NCBI GenBank assembly: GCA_030425645.1
Contig: JAUHZK010000006.1
Coordinates: 1 to 64,000, forward strand
DNA: 64,000 bases
Reading direction: 5' to 3'
Origin: Gammaproteobacteria bacterium
GTDB lineage: Bacteria; Pseudomonadota; Gammaproteobacteria; JAPPPA01
Of this stretch, positions 8,912 to 18,195 are shown in pieces. The notes beneath the pieces were generated by a model. It was not told the DNA's origin. It saw only the letters and a program-made list of their open reading frames with translations, and searched no databases. A program made the position numbers and the translations under genes. How positions within the stretch are numbered: position 1 is the stretch's first letter; every line of letters starts with the position of its first letter.

Positions 8912-9178
8912 ATGCTAACGAATGAACAGAAGCAACAGATTGTTGCAGACAATGCTCGCGGCGCCGGTGACACTGGTAGCCCAGAAGTACAAGTTGCTTT
9001 GCTAACGCATCGCATCAACGACCTGCAAGGTCACTTCAAAGAGCACAAAAAAGATCACCACAGCCGTCGTGGTCTTTTGAAGATGGTTAACCAGCGTCGT
9101 AAGTTGCTGGACTATCTGAAGAAGAAAGACCTAGGTCGTTACCAAGACCTGATTAAGAAGCTTGGTCTACGTCGCTAG
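8912..9178 (+). CDS. rpsO: 30S ribosomal protein S15
   Basis: An 88-aa primary-binding ribosomal protein of the 30S platform. The sequence is nearly all diagnostic: [38 protein letters not shown] and [15 protein letters not shown]. The length is the usual 88-89 aa. A GGGAGAAATC ribosome site precedes the ATG. S15 usually represses its own translation through its leader; the 78-nt truB-rpsO gap could hold such a site, but I cannot assign the pseudoknot by eye. Confidence 0.98.
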   Translation: MLTNEQKQQIVADNARGAGDTGSPEVQVALLTHRINDLQGHFKEHKKDHHSRRGLLKMVNQRRKLLDYLKKKDLGRYQDLIKKLGLRR

Positions 9179-9230
9179 TAGGTTTCATCGTTCTGTCACA
9201 CGAACAATTGAAACTTAGCTGAATAAGAAG

Positions 9231-9261
9231 CCTTGCGCCGTTTTGCGGCGCAAGGTTTTTT
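9231..9261 (+). terminator. Rho-independent terminator after rpsO
   Basis: CCTTGCGCCG at 9231-9240 and CGGCGCAAGG at 9246-9255 form a perfect 10-bp stem with a TTTTG loop, followed by six T. It separates rpsO from pnp, as in Escherichia coli. Confidence 0.9.
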
Positions 9262-9298
9262 CGTAAAAGGGGAATGGCGTTCAGAAGGGTGCTTATCT

Positions 9299-9386
9299 AA
9301 AAAAGCTTTATCACCAACTTGGTTTTACCAAGGCTTTTTCAGTAAGTGCCTCTGATGTCCTCTCCATATCCGCCGACATAAGTCGG
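9299..9386 (+). promoter_or_regulatory. Structured pnp leader
   Basis: Two hairpins precede pnp. The first is nested: AAAAAAGC near 9299 can pair with GCTTTTT near 9335, enclosing CTTGG/CCAAG. The second is CCGAC-ATAA-GTCGG at 9373-9386, ending 30 bp before the ATG. In Escherichia coli the pnp leader hairpins are cut by RNase III and allow PNPase to repress itself. The position here fits that role, but the sequence alone does not prove it. Confidence 0.4.
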
Positions 9387-9416
9387 TATTTAATTTGGAA
9401 ACATTAAGAGAAAAAT

Positions 9417-11534
9417 ATGTTTAATCCTGTAACTAAATCCTTCCAGTTTGGTGAGCATAGCGTTAGCTTCCAAACTGGCATGGTGGCACGTCAGTCTGAC
9501 GGTGCTGTATTTGTAAACATGGGCGGCACTGTTGTGTTGGCCACTGTGGTTGGTCAGCGTAACGTTAAGCCGGGTCAAGACTTCTTCCCGCTAACCGTTA
9601 ACTACCAAGAAAAAGCCTACGCGGCCGGTAAGATCCCAGGTGGTTTCTTCAAGCGTGAAGGTCGTCCAGCGGAAGAAGAAACGCTAACTGCGCGTTTGAT
9701 CGACCGTCCACTACGCCCACTATTCCCTAAAGGCTTCAAAAACGAAGTACAAGTTGTACTAACCGTGATGTCTTTAAACCCAGAAGTTAACCCAGACGTA
9801 CCTGCGCTATTGGGCGCAGCGGCTGCTTTGGCGGTTTCTGGTATTCCTTTCGACGGCCCACTAGCTGGCTGCCGCGTGGGTTACATCAACGGCCAATACG
9901 CCTTGAACCCTAGCGCTTCTGCTATGAAGCAGTCAGACCTAGACCTTGTGGTTGCCGGTACTGAAAACGCTGTATTGATGGTCGAGTCTGAAGCTAACCT
10001 GCTTTCAGAAGACACCATGCTGGGTGCGGTTAACTACGGCCACGAGCAAATGCAAACCGCGATTAAAGCGATTGCTGAGTTTGCTAGCGAAGTAGGCGTT
10101 GAAGCTTGGGATTGGTCTGCTCCAGAAGCCGACACCACCCTTGGCGACAAGGTTGAAGCACAAGTATCGGCTGATCTTGCTGCGGCTTACACCATCTCAG
10201 ACAAGATGGAGCGTTACACCAAAGTAGGCGAGATTCGTTCTGCAGCGGTTGAAGCCCTAGCGGGTGACGAAGATGCAGAGTACAGCGCCGACGACGTAGC
10301 GGCTGCCTTCGGCAAAGTTGAGAAAAATATCGTACGTAGCCAAGTATTGTCTGGCGGCGCGCGTATAGACGGCCGTGACCACGACACCGTACGTGGCCTA
10401 GATATCCGTGTTGGCGTATTGCCACGTACTCACGGTTCATCACTATTTACCCGTGGTGAAACTCAAGCGATTGTTGTCGCTACCCTAGGTACCGAGCGTG
10501 ATGCACAGATCATCGACGCGCTACAAGGCGAGTACAAGCAACCATTTATGTTGCACTACAACTTCCCTCCATACTCAGTAGGCGAGACCGGTTTCATGGG
10601 CTCACCTAAGCGTCGTGAAATTGGTCACGGCCGCCTAGCTAAGCGTGGTGTTATGGCGGTAATGCCTGATCCAGAAGACTTTGGTTACACCGTACGCGTG
10701 GTTTCAGAAATCACCGAATCTAACGGTTCTAGCTCAATGGCTTCGGTTTGTGGTACCAGCTTGGCACTAATGGACGCCGGTGTGCCTATCAAAGCACCGG
10801 TTGCCGGTATTGCGATGGGCTTGGTAAAAGAAGGCGAGCAGTACGCCGTTCTAACCGACATCTTGGGTGACGAAGATCACCTTGGCGACATGGACTTTAA
10901 AGTAGCCGGTTCTGAAGAAGGTATTACCGCGCTGCAAATGGACATCAAAATCCAAGGTATCACTACCGAGATCATGCAGAAGGCGTTGGCACAGGCTAAA
11001 GAAGGCCGTCTAACTATCCTTAAGCAAATGAACGAAGTGATTAACGACGCGCGTAGCGAAGTTTCTGAATTCGCTCCACGTAACGTTGTGATCAAGATCC
11101 ATCCTGACAAGATCCGTGACGTGATCGGTAAAGGTGGCGCGACTATTCGTCAGCTAACCGAAGAAACCGGCACCACCATCGACATCGACGACGACGGTAC
11201 TGTAACTGTATGGGCCACCGACGGCGGCGCAGCGAAGAACGCGATCGAGAAGATCGAAGCCATCACTGCTGAGCTTGAAGTTGACCAGGTTTACACCGGT
11301 AAAGTGCTACGCATCATGGACTTCGGTGCCATTGTTGGCGTACTTCCAGGTAAAGACGGTCTGGTACACATTTCTCAAATCGCCCACGAGCGTGTTGAGA
11401 ACGTATCTGATCACCTGAAAGAAGGCGACGAAGTGAAGGTTAAGGTGATCGAAGTAGATCGCCAAGGCCGTGTTCGTCTGTCTATGAAGGCACTGATCGA
11501 GCGTCCTAAGCAGGAAGAAGAAGCCGGCGAATAA
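9417..11534 (+). CDS. pnp: Polyribonucleotide nucleotidyltransferase (PNPase)
   Basis: A 705-aa phosphorolytic 3-prime to 5-prime exoribonuclease that forms a trimer and joins the RNA degradosome. Domains in order are: a first RNase PH domain (1-145), an all-helical linker (about 210-310), a second RNase PH domain (about 315-540), KH ([22 protein letters not shown]) and S1 ([24 protein letters not shown]). The second core has the catalytic region with [13 protein letters not shown] and [12 protein letters not shown]-type sequence. The length is normal. It has its own structured leader and a strong terminator 20 bp after the stop codon. Confidence 0.98.
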   Translation: MFNPVTKSFQFGEHSVSFQTGMVARQSDGAVFVNMGGTVVLATVVGQRNVKPGQDFFPLTVNYQEKAYAAGKIPGGFFKREGRPAEEETLTARLIDRPLRPLFPKGFKNEVQVVLTVMSLNPEVNPDVPALLGAAAALAVSGIPFDGPLAGCRVGYINGQYALNPSASAMKQSDLDLVVAGTENAVLMVESEANLLSEDTMLGAVNYGHEQMQTAIKAIAEFASEVGVEAWDWSAPEADTTLGDKVEAQVSADLAAAYTISDKMERYTKVGEIRSAAVEALAGDEDAEYSADDVAAAFGKVEKNIVRSQVLSGGARIDGRDHDTVRGLDIRVGVLPRTHGSSLFTRGETQAIVVATLGTERDAQIIDALQGEYKQPFMLHYNFPPYSVGETGFMGSPKRREIGHGRLAKRGVMAVMPDPEDFGYTVRVVSEITESNGSSSMASVCGTSLALMDAGVPIKAPVAGIAMGLVKEGEQYAVLTDILGDEDHLGDMDFKVAGSEEGITALQMDIKIQGITTEIMQKALAQAKEGRLTILKQMNEVINDARSEVSEFAPRNVVIKIHPDKIRDVIGKGGATIRQLTEETGTTIDIDDDGTVTVWATDGGAAKNAIEKIEAITAELEVDQVYTGKVLRIMDFGAIVGVLPGKDGLVHISQIAHERVENVSDHLKEGDEVKVKVIEVDRQGRVRLSMKALIERPKQEEEAGE

Positions 11535-11554
11535 GCTAGCATTTCATGCCTGAT

Positions 11555-11589
11555 AAAAACCCGCGTCGCGAAAGCCACGCGGGTTTTTT
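11555..11589 (+). terminator. Rho-independent terminator after pnp
   Basis: AAAAACCCGCGT at 11555-11566 pairs with ACGCGGGTTTTT starting at 11577, around a 10-nt loop, with a run of six T. It closes the metY-pnp block. Confidence 0.9.
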
Positions 11590-11610
11590 ATTGCCTTGAT
11601 CCGGAATGAC

Positions 11611-11685
11611 GGGGACAGACCCCTTCAATCCGAAGCTCGAAAACAACCTGCCTATATAGTATTTATCGCAGCGGGGTCTGTCCCC
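11611..11685. repeat. Short palindromic intergenic element with 13-bp inverted ends
   Basis: GGGGACAGACCCC (11611-11623) and its exact reverse complement GGGGTCTGTCCCC (11673-11685) bracket a 49-bp AT-richer core. Each 13-mer is itself partly palindromic (GGGG...CCCC). This is the layout of a REP/REPIN-type or MITE-like unit inserted between the pnp terminator and the next gene. It contains no reading frame. Similar GGGG-CAGA-CCCC sequences are, to my knowledge, frequent in gammaproteobacterial intergenic repeats linked to Y1 transposases. Confidence 0.55.
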
Positions 11686-11713
11686 AATTAGCTCGCGTCT
11701 TTAAAATAACTCT

Positions 11714-12364
11714 ATGCAAGGTAATTCCTCTCCCGTTATTAGCAATCAAGCTGGTCTGCATGAGCAGCTAGAGGCGATGGTGCGCAAGCACCTGCAGACG
11801 CAGTTTCAGCGGCCGATTGCCGAACACGCCAAACAAGCTTGGCAGCAATTAAAGACAGAGTGGGGCGGTGCGCGCCCATTGGTGCTCGATTCGGGTTGTG
11901 GTACCGCGCAAAGCACCTTGCTGCTGGCGGAAAAACACGCTGACTGTCTGGTAGTAGGGGTGGATCGCTCGATTGCTAGGCTAGAAAAGCGCAAGCAGCT
12001 GCCTAGTAACGCCTTCTTGCTAAGAACGAATCTAGAAGACCTGTGGCGCTTGATGGCCGCCGACCAAGTGCAGCTGGCATATCATTACTTGCTCTATCCC
12101 AATCCATACCCTAAGGCGGCACAGCTGCGCTATCGCTGGCACGGCAGTCCGGTCTTTCCCGTCTTAACGCAACTGGGTGGTGAGCTGACGCTACGCAGTA
12201 ATTGGGATGTTTATCTGCAGGAGTTTCAGCAAGCTTGCGAGCTAGCCGGCAAAACTGACAGTAGCCTGATTGAATTGCCATATCAGCCGCAACCGCTAAC
12301 CGCGTTTGAAGACAAATATCAGGCCAGCCAGCAGGCGCTATGGCAGCTGTCTGTGAGCTTGTGA
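11714..12364 (+). CDS. TrmB-like SAM-dependent methyltransferase
   Basis: A 216-aa Rossmann methyltransferase resembling tRNA (guanine-N7)-methyltransferase TrmB but divergent. Motif I is LVLDSGCGTAQST, followed by VVGVDRSIARLEKR (acidic residue binding the ribose of SAM). The segment LYPNPYPKAAQLRYRWHGSPVFP corresponds to the TrmB signature FPDPW-K-RH-KRR, with Asn and Tyr in place of key residues. True TrmB is likely encoded elsewhere, so this may be a paralogue with a different RNA or other target. The ATG gives a sensible N-terminus. It stands alone, between an intergenic repeat and a convergent tRNA gene. Confidence 0.7.
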   Translation: MQGNSSPVISNQAGLHEQLEAMVRKHLQTQFQRPIAEHAKQAWQQLKTEWGGARPLVLDSGCGTAQSTLLLAEKHADCLVVGVDRSIARLEKRKQLPSNAFLLRTNLEDLWRLMAADQVQLAYHYLLYPNPYPKAAQLRYRWHGSPVFPVLTQLGGELTLRSNWDVYLQEFQQACELAGKTDSSLIELPYQPQPLTAFEDKYQASQQALWQLSVSL

Positions 12365-12375
12365 GGACAGGGAAA

Positions 12376-12451
<76 letters not shown>

Positions 12452-12553
12452 GCTAACAAGGCAGGTTTAGCGATGCGCTAAGGCGCGGCAGTATACGAAG
12501 CAGCCAAGGGCCAAGCAAGCCAGCTTTTCTGTTAATTATTGGCAAGCCGGCAG

Positions 12554-12583
12554 ATGACGCTGGCCTGCGCTTTGATTTATAAT
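12554..12583 (+). promoter_or_regulatory. Candidate promoter of purEK
   Basis: A perfect TATAAT at 12578-12583 has ATGACG at 12554-12559 as its best -35 box, with an 18-bp spacer. It lies 86 bp before the purE ATG and directly upstream of a hairpin-T-tract. No recognisable PurR operator was found. Confidence 0.5.
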
Positions 12584-12595
12584 AGCGACTTATGG

Positions 12596-12626
12596 CGGCT
12601 CCTTTATTTGGGGCCGTTTTTGTTTT
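12596..12626 (+). terminator. Hairpin-T-tract in the purE leader (candidate attenuator)
   Basis: CGGCTCC at 12596-12602 pairs with GGGGCCG at 12610-12616 (one G-U pair) around TTTATTT, followed by TTTTTGTTTT. It has the form of an intrinsic terminator but begins only about 13 bp after the candidate -10 box and ends 43 bp before purE. No gene on this strand ends here, so it may act as an attenuator, or as a terminator for transcription from upstream. Confidence 0.5.
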
Positions 12627-12668
12627 AAGTGATTTTTAAGGCACTTGGTTCAGGCAGGTTTTAGAGCA

Positions 12669-13163
12669 ATGAGCAACCCGCAAGTCGGCATCATTATGGG
12701 CAGCAAGAGTGACTGGCCCACCATGCAAAAAGCAGCAGAAATGCTGGATGAGTTAGGCGTTAGCTACGAGGCTAAAATCGTCTCTGCTCACCGTACGCCA
12801 GACTTGCTATACCAATACGCCGAAACCGCTGCTGAGCGCGGCATCCAAGTCATTATTGCTGGTGCTGGTGGCGCTGCTCACTTGCCAGGCATGTGTGCGG
12901 CAAAAACCATTCTGCCGGTGCTAGGTGTGCCGGTTAAGTCACGTACCTTAAATGGCATGGACTCGCTGTTATCTATCGTGCAAATGCCTAAGGGCATTCC
13001 AGTGGGTACGCTCGCAATTGGTGATGCTGGTGCGGCCAATGCTGGCCTAATGGCGGCGAGCATCGTGGCTTTGCAAGTGCCAGCAGTAGCTGACAAGTTG
13101 AATGCATTCCGTACTCAGCAGACCGATACGGTGCTGGGTATGTCTTTGGAAGACGCCGAATAA
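12669..13163 (+). CDS. purE: 5-(carboxyamino)imidazole ribonucleotide mutase PurE
   Basis: A 164-aa class I PurE, converting N5-CAIR to CAIR in purine synthesis. From the ATG at 12669 it begins [19 protein letters not shown], the standard start; an in-frame TTG 24 bp upstream adds nothing conserved. The active-site motifs [16 protein letters not shown] and [12 protein letters not shown] are intact. The conserved [17 protein letters not shown] and [12 protein letters not shown] segments follow. It is paired with purK one base downstream, which supplies its substrate. Confidence 0.97.
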   Translation: MSNPQVGIIMGSKSDWPTMQKAAEMLDELGVSYEAKIVSAHRTPDLLYQYAETAAERGIQVIIAGAGGAAHLPGMCAAKTILPVLGVPVKSRTLNGMDSLLSIVQMPKGIPVGTLAIGDAGAANAGLMAASIVALQVPAVADKLNAFRTQQTDTVLGMSLEDAE

Positions 13164-13164
13164 G

Positions 13165-14337
13165 ATGACCGCAAACAAGCAAACTGGGCCGTTACCGGTT
13201 GGTTCTACCATTGGTATTTTAGGCGGTGGTCAGCTCGGCTGGATGATCGGCCGTGAAGCTAATCGCTTGGGCTACCGCACCGTAGTATTAGACGGTTCAG
13301 CCAACTGTTCGGCACGCCATGTGGCTGATGAGTTGATTGTGGGTTCTTTGTCCGACCCAGAGCTAGTGCAGCAAGTGGCGGAAAAGTCGGATGTAGTGAC
13401 GCTCGAAACCGAGCATGTCGATTACCGTTATATTCAGCCAATCGAAGAAACTGGCTTGCTACGTCCAGGCGCTGCGGTATTTAAAATGATCCAAGATCGC
13501 CTGCGTCAGCGCCGTTTCTTGGAACAACATCAGATTCCACAAACACCGTTCCAGTCTCTAGAGAATGAAGACGAGCTAACCCAGCTGCAATGGAATGGCG
13601 AGAAAGCCATTCTAAAAACCCGCAGCGGCGGCTATGACGGTAAAGGCCAAGTTCGGGTTGATAAGGCCGGCTCGCTTAAAGCCGCTTGGGCTGAATTGGG
13701 TAATACGCCTTGTGTGCTTGAGCAGTTTGTAGATTTCAAAATGGAAATCTCGGTGATTCTGGCGCGTGGTGTAGATGGTGATATTCGCGTTTACCCAATT
13801 GCAGAGAATGTTCACCGCAACCACATTCTGCACATGACTATTGCACCCGCACGAGTCAGCGACGCGGTGGTGAAAAAAGCCGAAGAAATTGGCGCAGCAA
13901 TTGCCGAAGCCATGGACTATGTCGGCCTGATGGCGGTAGAGCTGTTTCTAAGCAATGACGATGAATTGCTGGTTAATGAAATCGCCCCTCGCGTGCATAA
14001 CTCGGGCCATTTCACCTACGGCGCTTGTGAGACCTCACAGTTTGAGCAGCACCTGCGTGCAGTCTGTGGCTTGCCACTCGGTTCTAGCGGCGCAATTTGC
14101 CCGTCGGTGATGCTGAATGTTCTTGGCGACTTGTGGCCAGAGGCCCATGAAGAGGGTGCAGGTCAGCCAGATTGGCAGCATGTGTTTGCTAGCCCGGCTT
14201 CGCGTTTGTATTTGTACTCCAAGTCACCGGCACGGGTCGGTAGAAAAATGGGACATGTACTCGTTAAGCATGCAGATCTGGATACCGCTATCCAAACAGC
14301 AGAAGATATTTTCGAAAAACTTTCTACTGCTAAATAA
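13165..14337 (+). CDS. purK: 5-(carboxyamino)imidazole ribonucleotide synthase PurK
   Basis: A 390-aa ATP-grasp enzyme that carboxylates AIR with bicarbonate to give N5-CAIR for PurE. The ATG at 13165 follows the purE stop by one base; a longer open frame upstream overlaps purE and is rejected. The N-terminal PreATP-grasp fold shows IGILGGGQLGWMIGREANRLGY. The ATP-grasp core shows ILKTRSGGYDGKGQVRV and the metal/ATP region VELFLSNDDELLVNEIAPRVHNSGHFT. The length is typical. A terminator follows. Confidence 0.96.
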   Translation: MTANKQTGPLPVGSTIGILGGGQLGWMIGREANRLGYRTVVLDGSANCSARHVADELIVGSLSDPELVQQVAEKSDVVTLETEHVDYRYIQPIEETGLLRPGAAVFKMIQDRLRQRRFLEQHQIPQTPFQSLENEDELTQLQWNGEKAILKTRSGGYDGKGQVRVDKAGSLKAAWAELGNTPCVLEQFVDFKMEISVILARGVDGDIRVYPIAENVHRNHILHMTIAPARVSDAVVKKAEEIGAAIAEAMDYVGLMAVELFLSNDDELLVNEIAPRVHNSGHFTYGACETSQFEQHLRAVCGLPLGSSGAICPSVMLNVLGDLWPEAHEEGAGQPDWQHVFASPASRLYLYSKSPARVGRKMGHVLVKHADLDTAIQTAEDIFEKLSTAK

Positions 14338-14341
14338 AACC

Positions 14342-14370
14342 AAACACCCAGCCATTGAGCTGGGTGTTTT
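14342..14370 (+). terminator. Rho-independent terminator after purK
   Basis: AAACACCCAGC at 14342-14352 and GCTGGGTGTTT at 14359-14369 form an 11-bp stem with a CATTGA loop and a short T run. The following gap to 14583 holds no gene; it presumably carries the promoter of the ABC operon, which I could not place. Confidence 0.85.
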
Positions 14371-14583
14371 GTATCTGGCTAGGGCTTTTTCTTAATCCTA
14401 GCGCCGCAGTTAAATATTAGCTGTTATGCTTATCGCATCAGGCTTTGGAACTGTTTTTGCAGAATTACAGTCACAGTCTTGAAAATTATTTTGCTATCCC
14501 CAGTTTTTGGAAATCCGCTACCCGCATTAGCTGGGTAGGTGGCCAACTGTGAATAGCGTTTATTTGGAATTAGGAGGCACAGC

Positions 14584-15540
14584 GTGATTGAAATCAATCA
14601 CCTAACGAAGCAATTTGGCGCCTTCACCGCGGTAGACGACCTGTCTTTTACCGTTAAACCCGGTGAAGTGCTTGGATTTTTAGGCCCTAATGGCGCCGGC
14701 AAATCCACCACCATGAAAATGATTACCGGCTTTCTCACGCCCAGCAGTGGCAGTGTCAAAGTCTGCGGCCATGATGTGGCCGATGAGCCGGTCACCGCTA
14801 AGCGTTTAATGGGTTATTTACCCGAAGGTGCGCCTGCCTACGGCGATATGACGGTTAAAGCCTTTCTTGAGTTTATTGCCCAAGTGCGTGGCCTCGACAG
14901 CAAGACCGCCCAGCAACGCATTCAAGCCGTAGTCGAGCAGGTCAACCTGCATGCGGTGTTAGAAAAGAATATCGACACCCTGTCTAAAGGTTATGGCCGC
15001 CGTGTTGGTCTAGCTCAAGCCATTTTGCATGATCCGCAAATTCTGATTCTGGATGAGCCCACAGACGGGCTCGACCCCAACCAGAAACACGAAGTGCGTA
15101 AGCTGATTTCGAGCATGGCGCAAGACAAAATCATTATCGTTTCTACCCACATTCTTGAAGAAGTTGAGGCTGTGTGTAGCCGCGCCGTAGTGATCGCAGA
15201 TGGCAAGCTACTGGCCGATGACAAGCCGCAGGCCCTTGCCGCACAGTCTAAATACCATAATGCCGTGAGTCTAACGATTAGCGATCAAGACGCCGCGGCA
15301 GCCGCGGCTGGGCTGAAAACGCTCGCAGGCGTTGCTGAGGTGGAAGTGAATGCAGCCGGCCGTATTACCGTGCTGCCGCAAGCCGATGCTGAGATTTACG
15401 CAGCGGTTAAAGCGCATGCTGAGCAACAGTCTTGGGCGCTACAAGAGTTGTATGTAGAGCAGGGCCGTTTGGATCAGGTGTTCCGCAAAATTACGCTGGG
15501 TGAAGAACTGAGTGTCAATCAACTAGGGCGCGCGGCGTAA
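14584..15540 (+). CDS. ABC transporter ATP-binding protein, GldA type
   Basis: A 318-aa ATPase of an ABC-2-type export system. Walker A is GPNGAGKST, the signature loop LSKGYGRRVGLAQA, Walker B ILILDEPTDGLDP and the switch His is in STHILEE. A C-terminal extension of about 90 residues follows the nucleotide-binding domain, as in Gld/Nos-type ATPases. The start is GTG with an AGGAGG site 7 nt upstream. It is the first of four genes with tight spacing (11-15 bp gaps). The related Gld proteins act in gliding in Bacteroidetes, but in gammaproteobacteria this set is not tied to motility and its substrate is unknown. Confidence 0.88.
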   Translation: MIEINHLTKQFGAFTAVDDLSFTVKPGEVLGFLGPNGAGKSTTMKMITGFLTPSSGSVKVCGHDVADEPVTAKRLMGYLPEGAPAYGDMTVKAFLEFIAQVRGLDSKTAQQRIQAVVEQVNLHAVLEKNIDTLSKGYGRRVGLAQAILHDPQILILDEPTDGLDPNQKHEVRKLISSMAQDKIIIVSTHILEEVEAVCSRAVVIADGKLLADDKPQALAAQSKYHNAVSLTISDQDAAAAAAGLKTLAGVAEVEVNAAGRITVLPQADAEIYAAVKAHAEQQSWALQELYVEQGRLDQVFRKITLGEELSVNQLGRAA

Positions 15541-15551
15541 GGAGTAGCAAC

Positions 15552-16280
15552 GTGATTTCAATTATTCTGAAACGTGAGCTCGCTAGCTATTTCGCAACGC
15601 CATTGGCTTACGTCTTTATTATTATTTTCCTAGCCTTAGCCGGTGTTTTCACCTTCTATATGGGTAGCTTTTTTGAACGCGGCCAAGCCGATTTGCTGCC
15701 GTTCTTTAGCTTCCACCCTTGGCTATATCTATTTTTGGTGCCGGCCATTGCCATGCGCCTATGGGCTGAAGAGCGTAAAAGCGGCAGCATTGAGCTACTA
15801 CTGACTTTGCCAATTACCATGTGGCAGGCGGTGCTGGGCAAGTTCCTAGCGGCGTGGTTGTTCTGTGGTTTGGCGCTGAGCCTGACGTTTCCGATGTGGC
15901 TCACCGTCGCATGGCTAGGTGAACCAGATCACGGCGCTATCGCTACCGGTTATTTGGGTAGCTGGCTAATGGCGGGTGGTTTTCTTGCCATTGGCTCTTG
16001 TGTGTCCGCACTCACTAAAAACCAAGTTATCGCTTTTATTGTTGGCCTCGTGGTTTGTTTCTTATTCTTGGTCAGTGGCTTCCCCTTAGTGATGGATGCC
16101 TTCTCTGGCTGGGCGCCGGCGGTATTGGTAGAAGCAGTCGCCAGTCTCAGCTTTATGACCCACTTTGAAGGCTTGAGCAAAGGCGTGATTGATCTACGCG
16201 ATATTTTGTTCTTCTTTGCAGTGATGGCGGCTTGGCTTTATGCCAATACGCTGGTTGTTGAAATGAAGAAAGCAGACTAG
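15552..16280 (+). CDS. ABC transporter permease, GldF/ABC-2 type
   Basis: A 242-aa inner-membrane protein with about six hydrophobic segments, beginning MISIILKRELASYFATPLAYVFI, the typical start of ABC-2 permeases in this group. The loop MRLWAEERKSGSIELLLTLPIT is the characteristic coupling-helix region. The start codon is GTG with AAGGAG 8 nt upstream. It follows the ATPase by 11 bp and precedes the GldG-like subunit by 13 bp. It likely forms the channel with a second copy of itself or with the GldG-like partner. Confidence 0.88.
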   Translation: MISIILKRELASYFATPLAYVFIIIFLALAGVFTFYMGSFFERGQADLLPFFSFHPWLYLFLVPAIAMRLWAEERKSGSIELLLTLPITMWQAVLGKFLAAWLFCGLALSLTFPMWLTVAWLGEPDHGAIATGYLGSWLMAGGFLAIGSCVSALTKNQVIAFIVGLVVCFLFLVSGFPLVMDAFSGWAPAVLVEAVASLSFMTHFEGLSKGVIDLRDILFFFAVMAAWLYANTLVVEMKKAD

Positions 16281-16293
16281 GGAGGACCAGAAC

Positions 16294-18180
16294 ATGAATC
16301 AGAAACATTCTGCACGTGCTGGCCTAGCGCTAGTTGCGGTTATCTTTTTAGCCTTTGTTGCCGTTAGCCAAACTCTGTTTCGCGGCGCGCAACTGGACTT
16401 TACCGAAAACAAACTCTTCACCCTGTCAGAAGGCACCAAAGGTGTGCTGGCTAAAGTAGAAGAGCCGGTACATTTACGTTTTTATTTCTCGCGCGGCATG
16501 GCGCAAGACATTCCTAGCGTGCGCTCTTACGCCGACCGCGTAGAAGAGATGCTGGAAGGGTTTAAAGAAGCCGCCAACGGCAAAATTCGTCTTAGCGTGA
16601 TTGACCCCGCGCCGTTTTCAGAAGACGAAGACGAGGCGACTGGCTTTGGCCTGCAAGGCGCACAGCTGAATGCCGGTGGCGACAAGCTTTATTTCGGTTT
16701 GGCAGGCACCAACACCATTGGTGACGAGGTGATTGTGCCGTTTTTCCAACCGGAAAAAGAACAGTTCCTTGAATACGATCTCAGCAAGCTAGTTTATGAA
16801 CTCGCCAACCCACAGAAAACCGTGATTGGTTTGATGTCTGGGTTGCCGGTCATGGGTGGTTTGCCGCCTGGGCCGGGTCAACCCGGTGCGCCAGCTTGGG
16901 TGCTGTTTGAGCAAATGCAGTCGTTCTTTGAAATCCGTAATCTGCGTGAAGACCTCACCCAAGTGCCAGACGATATTGATGTGCTAATGGTGGTGCATCC
17001 AAAAGATTGGACTGAGCCAACCCAATACGCGATTGAGCAATACATTCTTAAAGGCGGCCATGCCGCTATCTTTGTTGACCCTTGGGCAGAGCGTCAGCCG
17101 GCTGATCCAACCACGGGGCAAGGCGATATTCGTGTTTCTAGCCTGAATCAGGTCTTTAAAGCTTGGGGTATTGAGGTGATTGATAGCCATATTGTTGGCG
17201 ACGCTCAATACGCTTTGCAGGTGCAAGTAGCGGCGGATCGTCCGCCAGTGAGCCATCTAGGTATTGGCGCTTTCCAAGGCGATGCCTTTAACGCCAATGA
17301 CATCACTAGCCAGAACCTACAAACCGTCAATATGGCGAGTGCGAGTTATATCTGGGATGACGATGACGACCTAGAAGAAGGCAAAGTGCGTACCGAAACT
17401 GGCGCCAAACTAGAACCGCTGATTCAGTCATCTGAATTAGCACAGCCAATCCCGGCCGCACGTTTCACCTTTATGCCAGACCCAGCGGCGTTATTAGACG
17501 GATTCTTGCCTACCGGCGAGCGTTACACCGTCGCTGCCCGTGTTACCGGTGAAGTGCCATCCGCATGGCCAGAAGGCGGCCCGGAAGGGGCGGATGTGGA
17601 TAACCCTGTGCTGAAGTCGAACGGCGACATCAACGTAGTTTTGGTCGCAGATACCGATGTGCTGAGCGATCGCCTTTGGGTGCAAGTACAACCGTTCTTA
17701 GGACAACAAATCGCTACACCTTGGGCCAACAACGGTGACTTTGTGGTCAACGTGTTGGACTCGCTAGCGGGCAGCTCTGACCTGATTAGTATTCGTAGCC
17801 GTGCTGGTTTTGCGCGTCCGTTTACCCGTGTCGCCGACATTCGTAAACAGGCCGAGCAACGCTTCCGCCATAAAGAGCAGGAGCTAGAAGCCGAGCTACG
17901 CGAAACCGAGGCGCAGCTAACGCAACTGCAACAAGCCAAAGGCGACGACAATCTAAGCTTGTCATTAACGCCTGAGCAGGAGCAGTTGTTAGAGCAGTTC
18001 CAAGACAAGCAAATCCAAATCCGCAAAGACCTGCGTGAAGTACGTCACCAGCTGGATAAGGATATTGAAGCCCTAGGTACCCGCGTGAAGCTGATTAATA
18101 TCGCACTAGTGCCGTTGTTGGTGGCCTTGTTTGCCGTGTTCCGCGCGATTCGTCGCAACCGCAAGTTGGCAGCGGCGTAG
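16294..18180 (+). CDS. GldG-family ABC transporter auxiliary protein
   Basis: A 628-aa protein with one N-terminal membrane helix (ALVAVIFLAFVAVSQTLF), then LDFTENKLFTLSEGTKGVLAKVEEPV, the start of the GldG periplasmic domain. A long soluble region follows (about 45-540). Near 540-600 lies a predicted coiled coil (RHKEQELEAELRETEAQLTQ), and a C-terminal membrane helix (INIALVPLLVALFAVFRAIR) ends the protein. It is flanked by the permease and a DUF4340 protein, the common order for this system in proteobacteria. The large periplasmic domain probably couples ATP use to a cell-envelope substrate; that substrate is not known. Confidence 0.85.
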   Translation: MNQKHSARAGLALVAVIFLAFVAVSQTLFRGAQLDFTENKLFTLSEGTKGVLAKVEEPVHLRFYFSRGMAQDIPSVRSYADRVEEMLEGFKEAANGKIRLSVIDPAPFSEDEDEATGFGLQGAQLNAGGDKLYFGLAGTNTIGDEVIVPFFQPEKEQFLEYDLSKLVYELANPQKTVIGLMSGLPVMGGLPPGPGQPGAPAWVLFEQMQSFFEIRNLREDLTQVPDDIDVLMVVHPKDWTEPTQYAIEQYILKGGHAAIFVDPWAERQPADPTTGQGDIRVSSLNQVFKAWGIEVIDSHIVGDAQYALQVQVAADRPPVSHLGIGAFQGDAFNANDITSQNLQTVNMASASYIWDDDDDLEEGKVRTETGAKLEPLIQSSELAQPIPAARFTFMPDPAALLDGFLPTGERYTVAARVTGEVPSAWPEGGPEGADVDNPVLKSNGDINVVLVADTDVLSDRLWVQVQPFLGQQIATPWANNGDFVVNVLDSLAGSSDLISIRSRAGFARPFTRVADIRKQAEQRFRHKEQELEAELRETEAQLTQLQQAKGDDNLSLSLTPEQEQLLEQFQDKQIQIRKDLREVRHQLDKDIEALGTRVKLINIALVPLLVALFAVFRAIRRNRKLAAA

Positions 18181-18195
18181 CGGGGGAGAGAGACG

